DNA of 64,000 bases from Panicum virgatum (GCF_016808335.1 NC_053138.1:51552951-51616950), one strand, 5' to 3'; shown: positions 1 through 11,506, counted from the stretch's first letter. The notes: a model not told the origin generated them from the letters alone. Translations and numbers: made by a program.

Positions 1-1149
1 GAGCGGTGAAGGTTCGTAACACATCGTCAGTCCCGTGTCACATCTCATGGCAATGCACTACCAATTCAAAACAACTTTTTAGTCCAAAAAGAACAAAGAA
101 GAAACAGAAAAAAAATTAGGATTGTCTCACATCAAAATTAATAGGAAAGACTTAGAGCAATTAGCAAGATCAGAAGAAGAAAATTGATGTGATTAATACA
201 ATTATTTCCCCATGCCACATTCAGTGGGGAATACCTTATCCCAGGAGCCCTGATACAGCATCAGATTTTATAAGCAACAATGCCTGCCGCCCCCTGCCAC
301 AATAAAGAAGTGACAACCAGCCATTCATATCACATTGGTAGCCTAGCAAGACTGCTAGACTGGGCCAATTGAAGGGACAACCACACTTATTAGAAGCTGG
401 GCTCATGACGGCACATTGTGGTCACTTCACTCCGCTGCAGAGTGGTCGTGTTGATGTCATGCCAAAGTTCAGACCAACTACATGCCCTAGGAGTTGAATT
501 TCAATTGCCCCATTTCCAATAACCGCAATCACTTCAATAAGAAGGTTGCATGATGCTAATATGGCAAACATTAGTATCGGGTCATGCCTAGACCCTGTAC
601 TAATGATTTGGTGATTGTTGAGCTCAGCACCGAATCCATCCCGCAATGGCCTTCATCCAATTCCAAGGGCTACTTCTAGTGACTTTAAAAAAAAACAACT
701 CGTATTGAATGCTCACATGGACCGTACAATCCATACCCAGTATGTCCTCTATTTCTCTAATGTTTTTATTGTCCAGGTTGCTTCTTGTGTTTCTGTTGTC
801 ATGCTCACTATGTTCGTGTTATCATGTCAGGGCTAGCCCAGGTACGGTTTAATTTGAATGCTACTTGATCTCTACTACTGAAATTTTCTGATTCATCATT
901 AGATGCATGTATGCACAGATATGAGTTAATTGCTTGTAGAAAGATGACCATGATCACTCCTAACGAAGCACCTATTATGTGGTCAATGTAATAATAGAGA
1001 TGCAAATGGTGACACGCTGACGCTAATATAATCGATATAGATAGTAGTTGCTGAGTTCTCTAGTTGACGTCCATCTGTTTACCACACGGCACAAGACATG
1101 GAGAATGGCCGAGAGGGCTTGCAAAGAAAATCGTTGAGCTCCAATACAT
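1..1149. other. No gene recognised
   Basis: This stretch is AT-rich with only short, low-complexity reading frames. I see no protein family signature, no terminal inverted repeats and no tandem repeat that would identify a transposon. It may be old degraded repeat or intergenic sequence. Confidence 0.4.
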
Positions 1150-1477
1150 AAAGAGGCCAACTAGCGGTTCTCTTGGTGGAATTGTCTTGTCCAACTAGAG
1201 GTTCAAAACTGTCCCGTTAATACACATGGCTCCTAGTGACAGTGACCATGCATATTGGAGGGAACAAACCGTCACCCCCCCTGCGCGCCGTCCTCTCTGG
1301 GCGACTCGGGTGATTTCCCGTCGCCCGCAACCAACCCCACCACCGCCGCCGTTCCCTGCCTCTGCCGCCGCCGGAAGTCCGATGAGCGGTGAGGAGGGCG
1401 GTGGCGGGGCCTTCTTCCTCTTTCCCTCTTCTTTCCCCACTTCCTTCTCCCTCATTTCCTGCACCCTAGACATGGAA
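1150..1477 (+). mobile_element. Left half of a retroelement-like sequence split by the CACTA element
   Basis: A GC-rich, C-runs-rich segment (about 1265-1460) resembles the 5' leader of a non-coding grass retroelement. It stops exactly at the CACTA target duplication GAA (1475-1477) and the sequence resumes at 11868. The matching right half has a long 3' region with an A/T-rich end. The classification (non-LTR or large non-autonomous retroelement) is inference from general composition, not from a reverse transcriptase, which is absent. Confidence 0.35.
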
Positions 1478-1496
1478 CACTACTAGAAAACGGGCC
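1478..1496 (+). repeat. Left terminal inverted repeat of the 10.39-kb CACTA
   Basis: CACTACTAGAAAACGGGCC matches the reverse complement of 11849-11867 at all 19 positions. This is the expected end-binding site for the Tnp2-type transposase. Confidence 0.97.
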
Positions 1497-1720
1497 TTGG
1501 GCACCGGCTGAGAAGGGCTAAAGGCACCAGTTTCCCAACCGGTGCCCCGCAACCGCGACCAATGGCCTCGCCTTAAGACACCGGGTTTTTCAACCGGTGC
1601 CTTAGGCTTCCATTGGTACCGGTTGGAAAGACCAGCCGGTACCAAAGAGGCAGCCACGCTGACGTAAGGTGGCAGCCCCTTTGGTACTGGTTGGTATTTC
1701 CAACCGGTACCAATGACCTT
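1497..1720. repeat. Left subterminal repeat array (ACCGGT motifs)
   Basis: Short motifs such as CAACCGGTGCC, TACCGGTTGG and GGCACCGG recur every 20-40 bp in both orientations directly inside the left terminal repeat. In En/Spm such subterminal repeats bind the TNPA protein, which brings the ends together. Binding here is inferred by analogy. Confidence 0.9.
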
Positions 1721-1999
1721 TTCCCTTTTTTTCCAAAATTCAGTTTTATTTGTTATATTTATAATTGTTTATTCTTTTATAATTGCTAAACGCACTCAAG
1801 CTCTACAGTACTATACGTTCATTGGTCGTTCATGTTCGTTTTCAGAGAATATTTGAAACTAACTAAAAGTGAAATGCGAGCATATAATTAAGCTAATTAG
1901 ATGAACTAATATATTTACAAATTTACAAACATCAAGGCATAATGTTTAAAAATATTTACAAATGTACAAGTCATGTTAGCAGTCCAACTACTAGTCCCC

Positions 2000-2962
2000 T
2001 CAGGAGGTCGACGGAAGTCCTCTATAGATGTGACCGTCGTGGTAGAACTCGCCTCTAGGATCCAAGATCTCGTTCAAAATGAATCCGGCGAGCTGCTCGC
2101 ACACGGCGTTGATTCGATCAGCAGAGTAACATTCATCCCCCATTTGAGACATCTATCATTTAGGAAAAAAGGATTAACATCATGTGCGTTAGTACAATTA
2201 TGAAAATATACTGATGAACGGTTTGGACGTACTCTCATTTCTTCATCAGTAGCCTTCCCGCATGGAGTCATGATGTGCAAGTAGTCGCATACATAGTACC
2301 CGCACCAATCAGTTCCTTGTTGTTGTCTCGCACACTTAAGGAGAAACAAATAAATTACTCAATTTATAGAACAATTTGGGATTATATACTTAACTAGACA
2401 AATCTTTATGAATGAACATACCGGATAATCCATGTTAACGTTCAGTTCGGGCCTCCATTGACCACTGTCCTTTGTTATTTTTCACAATTTTTTTCCAAAC
2501 CCTGCGCTCAAAGTTAAGTTTGATATTCAGGAATTGTTATTAACAGAAAAAGGATTTGATTGTGCAAACTGAACTTACCTGTTCAAGGGGTCTATGATAT
2601 GTTGGATTGCGGACTTTGGATTTCTCATTGAGTCAAAGACTATAAGATTGCCGGTCTCTGCGGAAAGTATGAGTAAAATCTATTGATAACTGCAGATATA
2701 GATAGGATATATACATAAATGTATTAGACAACTTAGTATTTATTTAGTAATATAACAGAGGATTGAGTCGACCAAGGCTTACCCAATGTTGTATGGTATG
2801 AATATAGATGATTTGTAACTTTGCCTAGTCAACGAATCGTACATGTTTTGGTACGTTTCCTTGTAACTTTCGTTGATCAATTTCTGGTTGACTAGCAAAG
2901 GAGACATGAAGCCGATCTGATGGTGCCATCCATGTTTTCGGCTTCTTTGGGTTTCCTATCTA
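2000..2962 (-). pseudogene. Ulp1-like (C48) cysteine peptidase domain, catalytically dead
   Basis: Ulp1 peptidases remove SUMO-like modifiers using a His-Asp-Gln-Cys arrangement. Exons seen on the minus strand: about 2962-2778 (QIGFMSPLLVNQ, ending IPYNIG at a GT donor), 2689-2577 (ILLILSAETG, LIVFDSMRNP with the Asp), about 2500-2430 (QWRPELNVNMDYP), about 2349-2239 (QQGTDWCGYYVC with Gln and Cys) and the tail ending at 2000. Where the family has His-Trp after the splice junction, this copy reads Gln (CAA, 2685-2683) then a stop (TAG, 2682-2680). A frame change also appears before QWRPEL. Cys, Gln and Asp remain but the His does not, so the enzyme should be inactive. Confidence 0.78.
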
Positions 2963-5617
2963 AACGATGCAATAGAAATTTTATAATGCACACATATAAT
3001 TATGTTCTTGTTAACAAAAAGTATTAATGTAGAGGTAAGTGATACTTACAAAACCCAAATGGTGATGATAGAGGCGTCGAGGGATTGTCAATGGTAAATG
3101 TGATATAAATTTTGGAAGTACACCCAGAAGTTGTCCTCCCCGCGGAAGAAATCATGGTCACGATACTTGACTCCAAATATTTTCCCTTCGTCTTTCGCCA
3201 TTCGCAGGTACCATCTATGCAAATTGAACATCTGCGTGCCTAGACTTTTCTCCTCTTCCTCAGTGACAAAAGGTTTTCCATGCTGGGATGGAGTAATAGT
3301 GCGAGCGACAGGGATTTTTGCCTCCACATGCCCCGTTGCCTCCTCTAGCGTTAATCCAGTTTCAGAATAAAATATTGCGGCATGTAGGTCCGCCTGGAGT
3401 TGTACGTCCGTCGGGTGTAGGAGTGGCAACCCTGGCACCCGGAGGGACTCGAGTTCTTTTTGTTGTGTGCCAAGTTGAGGAATGGTCTTGCCATATTTTT
3501 TCTTCAGATTTCTCGCCTTGTGTGCCTTTGTCAGAGTACGATCATAGTCCGAGGGTAAGCTTTTCGGTTTTTGTGGGTTGTCTAGGTTTGCGAGAAGCTT
3601 TTTCCCTAGTTCTAGAGGTACCTTTTCCCTCGGCGGGGAGACTTTAGTCTTCAATTGTTCTTTTATATATCAAGCAGTCTCGTCTTCCAACTCCTCAGCG
3701 GTTTTCTCGTAGGTTAATTGTCTTTCGACCATTTTCTGCTTCTTCTTTGAGGGTCCAGCCGCTGGGAGGGATGCTTGTCTTTTTCTTTCCCTTTTCTGGT
3801 GCAGGAGGAGTTGGAGTACTCTTGGCCCTTTGCGCCGGCGGAGACGGTGGTGAAGGAGGTGGCAGTGGGGACGGCGGTGAGGTAGGCCGTGGAGACGGGC
3901 GATCAGTCTGCACGGGAGCCGTTGTGCTTGCAGTAAGTTTGATGTCGGCCTTGCGCCATAGAACGACCCCGTGCAGTGCGTCTCCCAATGTCTTCTCTCC
4001 ATCCCCTCCAACGAAGTCGAGCTCAAGATCCTCATTGTTTCCAACTATCTGCTCGACTGTGACGGAGGTGTAGCCAGGGGGTATCGGCCTTCCATGAATT
4101 GTAAGTAGAAGGATTCAGGGGCAGGGCTGACCCGTATGCGACATGAATGGATATATTTCTTGCCCGCACATGAAGCTCGCACGGTGTCGGCATGGTGACA
4201 TCATCCACTGGATACCTCTGGTCATCTACCGCCGTTGGCTCAATCTGGGGTTGCTTTTCCACTTGTACGTCGGGCGCCGCTGTGGATGCATAGCTGCTGC
4301 GTCGTTGAGAGGCCGGGCTTATCACAACATCCGGGTGCGACCCAGCAGTGCCCCTTTGGCTCAGAGCTAGCTGCACCACCTCATTGACCCTGGCGTCCAT
4401 CTGAGATTCCAAGGACGCAACCTTCTTGTTCATCTTTTCTTCTATGGCACGAAGTTTCTCTTCCTGTTCGGCTCTGCTCTTTCGGTGAGTCTTGTAAGAG
4501 GGATCTCCGGCCCAAGCAACTTTCCATGGGACCACTCCGATTCCTCGGGCTCGTCTAGGGTGTTCCGGATTCTTTAATGCCCTTGTCAGCTCATCATTCT
4601 CCCTTTGAGCATGGAATGTTCCTTGTTGAGTCTCATCTATTGCAGCGACTAGATCGCGGGACACTTCTTGCATATGCTCGGGCACGACCAAACTTCCATC
4701 CAACTAGTTTAGTGTCACGCCATTAGCAAATAACCACCACTTGGATCTATCCGGCCAATCCCAAGTCGTCGGCCTGATGCCTCTATCCATAAGGTCCTGC
4801 TCCATCTTCTGCCATTTTTTAACTGACTTCTTGTACCCGGCAGCCCCAAGGTGGTGGCTGTACTTCTTATTTGCTGCATTCACCTTGGCTTGTTCTGATT
4901 TTTTTTGGGCTTCCTCTGATAGTTTGTATTGTTTGAACTCCTCCCAGTATGGTTTAACCTGAGGAAGATCGTCCCAGTTCGGCTCCTTATCCTTCTTGAT
5001 GTAATTGGTGTACAACTTCTTCTTGAAAGTTGCAAAGGCAAGGGCCATCTTTCTCAAGGCACATTTCTTCACAAGTTCTTGGTCAACTCCTTCAGAAAGA
5101 GTGAACATATCCTTGAGTTCTGCCCATAGCATTTCCTTCTGATGTGCAGGTACGGCGTGTTGCTGTTCTTCAGGTTTGGTCGTTTTCCATAGTCTTGTGG
5201 TGATCGGAATTCTTGCCCGAACATTAACCCCACATTGGTTGACAAATTTTGTGCTAGCATCCTCTGGAGCACTTGGACAGCCCTCTGCGTCCACTTCTAT
5301 GATGACCTGTCTTCCCTCCATTTTCTTGGTTGGCCGGCGTCTCCCTTTTGACTGGCTCAACGAAGTCGATGCGGAGGTCGACTAAATTACAGAAAAGATA
5401 TGTTAATCGCAAAACTAATCTACCGAAGTCACCATGCATATAGTTTTAAGATTTGAACTGGAACATGCTGCTGTTGATTGGGCGGCGGCGCAAAGTCATC
5501 ATCTTCTTCATCGGCATCTCCAGATATATTCAGGAATGAATCAGCTGTCCGAGCATCTTCTTCAGTGATTGGCTGGGTGGTGTTGGCCCTCGTATCTTCG
5601 TTTATTGCATCCAACAT
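2000..5617 (-). pseudogene. CACTA second gene: TNPA-like (Transposase_24-type) protein with C-terminal Ulp1-like peptidase, disabled
   Basis: Reading right to left, an acidic exon (5617-5429) is followed by a long lysine-rich block (5360-4704) ending in a WDWPDRSKWWLFANG-type motif common in plant CACTA TNPA proteins, then a coiled-coil-like block (4703-4032, REN..EEKLRAIEEKM), a proline-rich linker (about 3990-3770), a helical domain (3654-3088) and Ulp1-like exons (2962-2000). The frame is interrupted by TAG at 4704-4706, by a frame change in the proline/lysine-rich part near 3790, and by lesions in the peptidase. Tail motifs SADRINAVCEQLAGFI and DPRGEFYHDG precede the TGA at 2000-2002. Fusion of Ulp1 domains to plant transposon genes is known; this protein's role is not established here. 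Confidence 0.8.
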
Positions 5618-5734
5618 GTATTACCCGGCGGCCTGCTCATCACCGAAGGGGTCCATCCTTAACTGAAACTGTAAAAATGTGTTAGAGTATGTGTCCATCC
5701 TTAAATGAAGCAGGAGAATTCAATTCTTTGAACG

Positions 5735-6100
5735 AATATGCGTGTTTGAGAGAGAGTGTGTGTATGTTAGAGGGACAGAGAAAGAGAGAGAGAGTTAGTG
5801 AGTGTGTGTGTGAGTCTGTGTGTGTGTGTTAGTGTGAGTGTGTGTGTGTGTCTCGAGGGTTGATACTTTATACAATTGTGTTAGAGTGTGTTAGAGACAG
5901 AGAGTGTGTGTGTGTTAGAGTGTATTAGACAGTGTGTGTGTGTGTTAGAGGGAGAGAGAGAGAGAGTGTGTGTGTGTGTGTGTGTGTGAGTGAGTGTGAG
6001 TGTGTGTGAGTGTGTGTGTGTGTGAGTGAGTGTGAGTGAGTGAGTGTGTACAAGTGTGAGTGAGTGTGTGTGTGTGTTAGTAAGTGAGTGAGCGAGAGAC
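5735..6100. repeat. Compound (GT)n/(GA)n microsatellite block
   Basis: About 360 bp of interrupted TG, GAGT and GA runs lie upstream (minus-strand sense) of the first placed exon of the CACTA second gene, so probably in its leader or first intron. Confidence 0.9.
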
Positions 6101-6174
6101 CAAGCGTGTGTTTACGTGTTAGCGCGAGTTTGCGAGCTCGATCTTACAACGGAGCTAGAACTGTTCTACGCGTT

Positions 6175-6760
6175 ACAACAATCGCGTGGACATAAAGAAC
6201 ACCTAAAACGGAGCTAGAACGCGAAAACTAGGCTAAAAACAAGATCTAGGGGCTTAACTGTAAGAAAAACAGAGTTTCTGAGGGTTTTCTGTAAAAACCG
6301 AGGGCCTAAACATAATTAACGGTTAGATACAGGGGCTAGCGCACAAAAACAGCAGGTCTGGACCGCGGGTTCTAAAAGAGAAAAGCGCAGGGGCCTAAGT
6401 GCTAAAAATAGGGTCAAACTGGAATTATTTTTGAACTAACCAGGACGGCGGGTTGATTTCTAAAAAGCCCAGGGTCTCTTTAGCAAAACTGCCAGGCTGA
6501 AGGGGTACGCGTGGATCTTGGACATCGGATCCAGATCTGGTGGCTCGGATCAAAGGGGTACGCGCTTCTAATCTTACGCGTCTACTCGGGATCGGACGGC
6601 AGGGAAACATCCCGCGCGCGGGGCGGCGGCGCTGGGTCACCGGAGCTCTGCTCCGCGGTGGCGCTGCGCGGGGGCTCACCGGACTTGGCCTAATCTGGTG
6701 CTCCGGGGCTCGATTTAACTCGGTTTTGAGTCTAGGAGGGTCATCACGCCATGCGTGATC
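6175..6760 (-). mobile_element. LTR-like leader segment inside the CACTA
   Basis: Phrases such as 'aggggcttaactg', 'gcctaaacataattaa', 'ttgaactaaccaggacggcg' and the following GC-rich part occur in the same order in the LTRs at about 24540-25000, 27000-27400 and 33440-33700. The shared order over some 500 bp indicates common descent. In the CACTA it occupies the 5' leader of the second gene, just downstream of its TATA box. Either the CACTA captured LTR sequence or both captured a third source. Confidence 0.65.
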
Positions 6761-6865
6761 TACCTGAGGTGTTAGCGAGGCGGGCGGGCGGCGGCGGAGG
6801 ATGATCGGGCGTCGAGAGGGCCGGCAGTGGAAGGAACAAGTGAGGAAGAAGGAAACAAGGCAGGA

Positions 6866-6875
6866 ACTTATATAT
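6866..6875 (-). promoter_or_regulatory. Putative TATA box of the CACTA second gene
   Basis: GATATATAAG on the minus strand lies between the internal ACCGGT repeat block (upstream) and the leader of the second gene (downstream), the expected position for its core promoter. Confidence 0.6.
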
Positions 6876-6879
6876 CCCA

Positions 6880-7085
6880 AAGGCCTTAAGTACCGGTTGG
6901 TAAGTCCAACCGGTGCCAAATAGGGCCTAAGGCACCGGTTTGTAACTCACCCGGTACCTAAGGTAACCCATAGACACCGGGTGATAAGTCCACTCGGTAC
7001 CTAAAGCCTACAACGGGCGGGAATTGAAAAGTGCCTAAGGCACCGGTTAGAAACAAAAAACCGATGCCTAAGGCTTCTGAAATAT
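6880..7085. repeat. Internal copy of the ACCGGT subterminal repeat array
   Basis: At least six ACCGGT or CCGGTRCC motifs of the type found at both element ends recur here, about 5 kb from either terminus and immediately upstream of the second gene's TATA box. In En/Spm, TNPA binding to subterminal motifs also affects the promoter; a similar feedback site is a reasonable inference. Confidence 0.85.
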
Positions 7086-7119
7086 TTGTACTTTAAGCCT
7101 TTTGCCGCCAGTGAGATCG

Positions 7120-7198
7120 ATAACACCGTGTAACGCAGTGGTAACCCTAACTATTCTAATCGCCGAGGCCCGGGTTCGACTCCCGCGCGCCCGTTTTT
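7120..7198 (+). promoter_or_regulatory. tRNA-like sequence with Pol III A and B boxes
   Basis: TAACGCAGTGG (7131-7141) fits an A box, GGGTTCGACTCCC (7172-7184) fits a B box, and a T-run follows at 7193, as in tRNA-derived elements. The segment does not fold into an obvious complete tRNA, so it is called tRNA-like and not a tRNA gene. A comparable box pair occurs in another CACTA at 52445-52515. Confidence 0.55.
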
Positions 7199-7214
7199 TC
7201 CGCTTTGGTACCGG

Positions 7215-7712
7215 TTCAAAATCAAATAATTGAATAGTAAATCATTTAATTGCATAATAAATCATTTTAATTGCATTATAAATCGGATAATTGCATAATA
7301 AATCATTTAAATGCCTAATATATCTAATAATTGCATAATAAATTATTTAAATGCACAATAAATCATTAAAGTGTATAATATATCATTAAAGTGCATAATA
7401 AATCATTAATGTGCCTAATAAATCGGATAATTGCATAATAAATCATTAAAGTGTATAATAAATCGGGTAATTGCATAATAAATCATTAAAGTGCATAATA
7501 AATCGGGTAAATGCATAATAAATCATTAAAGTGTATAATAAATCGGGTAATTGCATAATAAATCATTAAAGTGCATAATAATTCGGGTAAATGCATAATA
7601 AATCATTCAAGTGCCTAATAAATTTTGTAATTGCATAATAAATCATTTAAATGCATATTAAATCTGATTATTGACTAATAAATTAGGTCATTGCATAATA
7701 AATCTGATAATG
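7215..7712. repeat. 20-bp AT-rich minisatellite, about 24 copies
   Basis: The unit is close to AATCATTAAAGTGCATAATA, alternating in the centre with AATCGGGTAATTGCATAATA to give a 40-bp higher-order period. It lies between the tRNA-like sequence and the 3' end of tnp2. Confidence 0.95.
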
Positions 7713-7738
7713 TTCACGGAAAATATTACAACACATAA

Positions 7739-10700
7739 TCATTCAACTAAGGGAATATTAACGATGGTTCGCTTTACAATCGTCCCTTCATTATGATCAT
7801 GACGTGTGTACGGAGCCTCCTCTTCGGCTAAAAGAATACTTGTGTCAACCTCCACTGCGAACGGAGTCATATCTTCAACCTTATTGTATTCTTCTTCATA
7901 TGTGACATTGTCGACTCCCACAATTTTTCTTTTTCCTGCCAGAACAATATGGCGCTTTGCCTCATCTCCGGCACCTACAAAACTTGATTTATTCTTGGAC
8001 TTGTCCCCTCTCGGTTTGCTAGACATGTCCTGCACATAGAAAACTTGAGTGACATCTTTAGCTAGGACGAATGGTTCGTCTCGATAGCCAAGCTCTTTGA
8101 GGTCTACCGTTGTCATTCCGTACTCGTCGATATCGACACCTTTTCCTGTGAGTTTAACCCATTGACAACGAAATAGAGGTATCTTCAACGGCCCATAGTC
8201 GAGTTCCCAGATCTTTTCAATGTAATCAAAATATGAGTTCGTTTGGCCACTAGAGTCGGTGGCATCTATACGGACACCACTATTTTGATTGGTGCTCTTG
8301 TTATCTTGGGCTCTTGTATAAAATGTGTAACCATTAATTTCATATCCTTGGTACATTAGGATTGAATTTGCCGGACCCCTGGCCAGCCAAGCTAGCTGCT
8401 CATGAATTTGATCGTTGGCCACGACTTCCTTCTGCAACCAGGTGGCGAATGTATCGTTATGATGTTTTGTAATCCATGTCTCAGACTTCAAAGGGTATAT
8501 GCTTCGCACAATTTGCATGTGCTCCTCCATGTATGGAGCCACCAAGGCTGATTGTTGCAGAACTGTGAGATGTGCTTTGCTCAACGTGGCATGATCTGTG
8601 GCCTTTACTGATTTTCTTCCAAGTGTGCCCTTTCCAATCAGCAGCCACTCATGACGTGATACTGGAATCCCAATTGGGCAGAGTTCTTCCACATAGTCAA
8701 CACAAAATTCAATGACCTCCTATGTGACGTAACCCATCGCAATGCTTCCTTCTGGACGAGCCCGATTACGAACGTATTTCTTTAGGACTGCAAAGTATCG
8801 TTCAAAAGGGAACATATTATGAAGGAAAACATGACCGAGAATACCAATCTCTTTGACCAGGTGAACTAGAAGATGCGTCATAATATTGAAGAATGATGGA
8901 GGAAATATCATTTCAAGACTGACTAAACTTTGGACAACATCCTCTTGTAGCCTGCTTAAACTCGATGGATCGATTGCCTTCTGAGAAATTGTGTTGAGAA
9001 ATGCGCATAGCTTTATGATTGTTGCTCGAACATTAGCTGGTAAAATACCTCTAAGTGCAACTGGAATCAATTGCGTCATCAACACGTGACAGTCATGGGA
9101 CTTTACGTGTGCGAATTTCTTCTCTTTCAAGTTTAGTAGCCTCTTTATATTCGAAGAGTAGCCTGATGGGACCTTGATATTGTTCAAACAGTCGAACATA
9201 CTCTGCTTCTCTTCCTTACTAAGAGTGTAGCACGCAGGACCTAGGTAATGACGTCATTTATCCCTTTTTTCTGGATGTAGGGCGGCCCGTTGTTTCATAC
9301 ATTGAAGATCTTGCCGCGCTTCCAATGTATCCTTTGGCTTACCGTAGACACCAAGGAAGCCAAGAAGGTTCACACAAAGATTTTTTGTTAGGTGCATCAC
9401 ATCAATTGCGTGGCGGACGTCTAAGACTTCCCAATAAGGTAACTCCCAAAAAATAATCTTCTTCTTCCACATAGGTGCACGTCCGTCATCACTCTGCATT
9501 GATCTGCTGTTGGGTCCTTTTCCGAATACTACTTTTATATCTTTGACCATTTCAAACACCATTTTCCCACAATGGTGCCTAGGCTTGGTACGATGATCTG
9601 CCTTTCCATCGTAGTGAGCATGCCTCCTCCTTAATGGGTGCTTGATCGGAAGAAATCGACGATGACCCATATACACGATCTTCCTACAGTGCTTGAGGTA
9701 CATGCTGTCGGTTTCTTCTAAACAATGGGTGCATGCCCTATAACCCTTATTGGATTGTCCGGAGAGGTTACTTAGTGCTGGCCAATCGTTGGTGGTTACG
9801 AAAAGTAATGCACGCAGGTTAAAATGATCCTCTGCGTGTGCATCCCACATACGAACACCCTCATCTTTCCACAACAATAGAAGATCCTCAATTAGTGGTT
9901 TCAGATACACATCTATATCGTTACCGGGTTGCTTCGGGCCGCGGATAAGCACCGGCATCATAATGAATTTCCGCTTTATACACAACCAGGGAGGAAGGTT
10001 GTATATACAGAGTGTCACTGGCCAGGTACTATGGCCACTGCTCTGCTCACCGAAAGGATTCATGCCATCCGTACTTAAGCCGAACCTTATATTCCTCGCA
10101 TCATTTGCAAATGTTGGGAATGTTCTGTCCACTTTTCTCCACTGCGACCCATCAGCGGGGTGTCTCAACATATTGTCTGGCTTATGTTCTTCTTTGTGCC
10201 ATCGCATCAATTTAGCATTCGTTTTGTTCATGAACAAACATTTCAGACGTGGTATTAGAGGAAAATACCACATCACCTTGGCAGGCACCCTCTTCTTGAC
10301 ACGCATCCCCTCAACGTCGCCTGGATCATCTCGAGGGATCTTATACCGGCATGCGTTGCATACAGAGCATGAATCCAAATTTTTATACTCACCTCGATAT
10401 AGGATGAAGTCATTAGGACAAGCATGTATCTTCTGTGCCTCTAATCCTAAAGGACAAACAACTTTTTTGCCTCGTATGTTGTCTCCGGCAAGGTGTTACC
10501 CTCAGGGAGTAAGTTTTTTATAAGTTTCAGCAACTCCTCGAATCCCTTGTCAGACAAACCATTTGATGCCTTCCATTGCAATAATTCCAATGTGGTACCC
10601 AACTTCTTTTGGTCTTGTTTGCAATCAGGGTACAACAATGTTCTGTAGTCCTCCAATATACGCTTCAGATCTCTCGATTCCTTTTCTGTTTCGCAACCTT

Positions 10701-11094
10701 CCTCAGCTTCGCACAGCATCTGACCAAGATCATCTTCTACAACGTATCCTTCAGTATCTTCTTCAGGCTCACCCATTGCAGTGTCATTGAAAAAGGAATT
10801 ATAATTGGCTGCAAAGTCAGGAATCCTGTCCTCTTCTTCTACGTTATAATCCAGCACAATTCCTCTTTCGCCATGCTTGGTCCAAACATAGTAGTTCGGC
10901 ATGAAACCACTATTGAACAAGTGACTATGGATGGTTCTTGATGATGAGTAATCCTTCTCATTCTTACAAAATTTGCATGGACAACGAACGAAACCGCCAT
11001 ATTTGTGTTTCTCGGCCGCTTCTATGAATTCATGCACGCCATCCATGAACTCCTTTGAACGCCGGTCGGCCATGTACATCCATTGCCGACTCAT
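7739..11094 (-). pseudogene. CACTA Tnp2 transposase, broken by one frameshift and two stops
   Basis: Segments follow the Tnp2 family order: N-terminal Transpos_assoc domain (11094-10470; CPCKFC, YADRRSKEF-type start), transposase core (about 10440-9257; RFGLSTDGMNPFG and DVRHAIDVMHLTKN, carrying acidic residues likely to be catalytic), DUF4218 (9199-8723) and DUF4216 (8719-7739). The start is taken at MSRQWMYM (11094). A run of six A residues (10463-10468) where the family frame needs seven shifts KKVVCPLG out of frame. TGA at 9254-9256 and TAG at 8720-8722 then interrupt an otherwise continuous frame. Tnp2 cuts and joins CACTA ends; this copy cannot make full-length protein. Confidence 0.93.
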
Positions 11095-11506
11095 CTGGGT
11101 CCACAATACATTTATATACATCATTGTACTGTACAAATAGTTCATTCATACTACCAATTTATAACAATATATTTATATAATTGATAATGCATATAACTAT
11201 AATAAATAGATACTATTCACTTATCAAATAAATTGAAAAAACATATAAATACAATAATTTGATAGTATTCAAATATCAAATAAATTGATAACGTATATAA
11301 CTACAATAAGATACTACAAATAAAAATAATTATCACATATATAAACTAAATCAAGTAATAACTATTTCTAAAAATTAATTGCTAAGTTATAAAGAAAAAT
11401 AACTAACCTTTTTTTTCAAAAAAAAGAAAAAATTCGCCTCCCCTCACCCCACTCAACTGCCATGAACAGTGAGTTCACGACAGCTTGAGAGGGGGAGGGG
11501 CTGGGG
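11095..11506 (-). other. Transcribed leader of tnp2, AT-rich
   Basis: This AT-rich stretch lies between the tnp2 TATA box and the coding start. A 5'-UTR intron ending near 11095 (CAG just before the ATG) is possible but not demonstrated. Confidence 0.4.

Noticed and set aside
6425..6919. 164-codon minus-strand frame at the start of the CACTA second gene
   Set aside because: It overlaps the TATA box and the LTR-like leader; the homologous LTRs do not preserve the frame.
7215..7712. Possible CRISPR-like regular repeat
   Set aside because: The units are contiguous 20-mers without unique spacers in plant DNA; it is a minisatellite.
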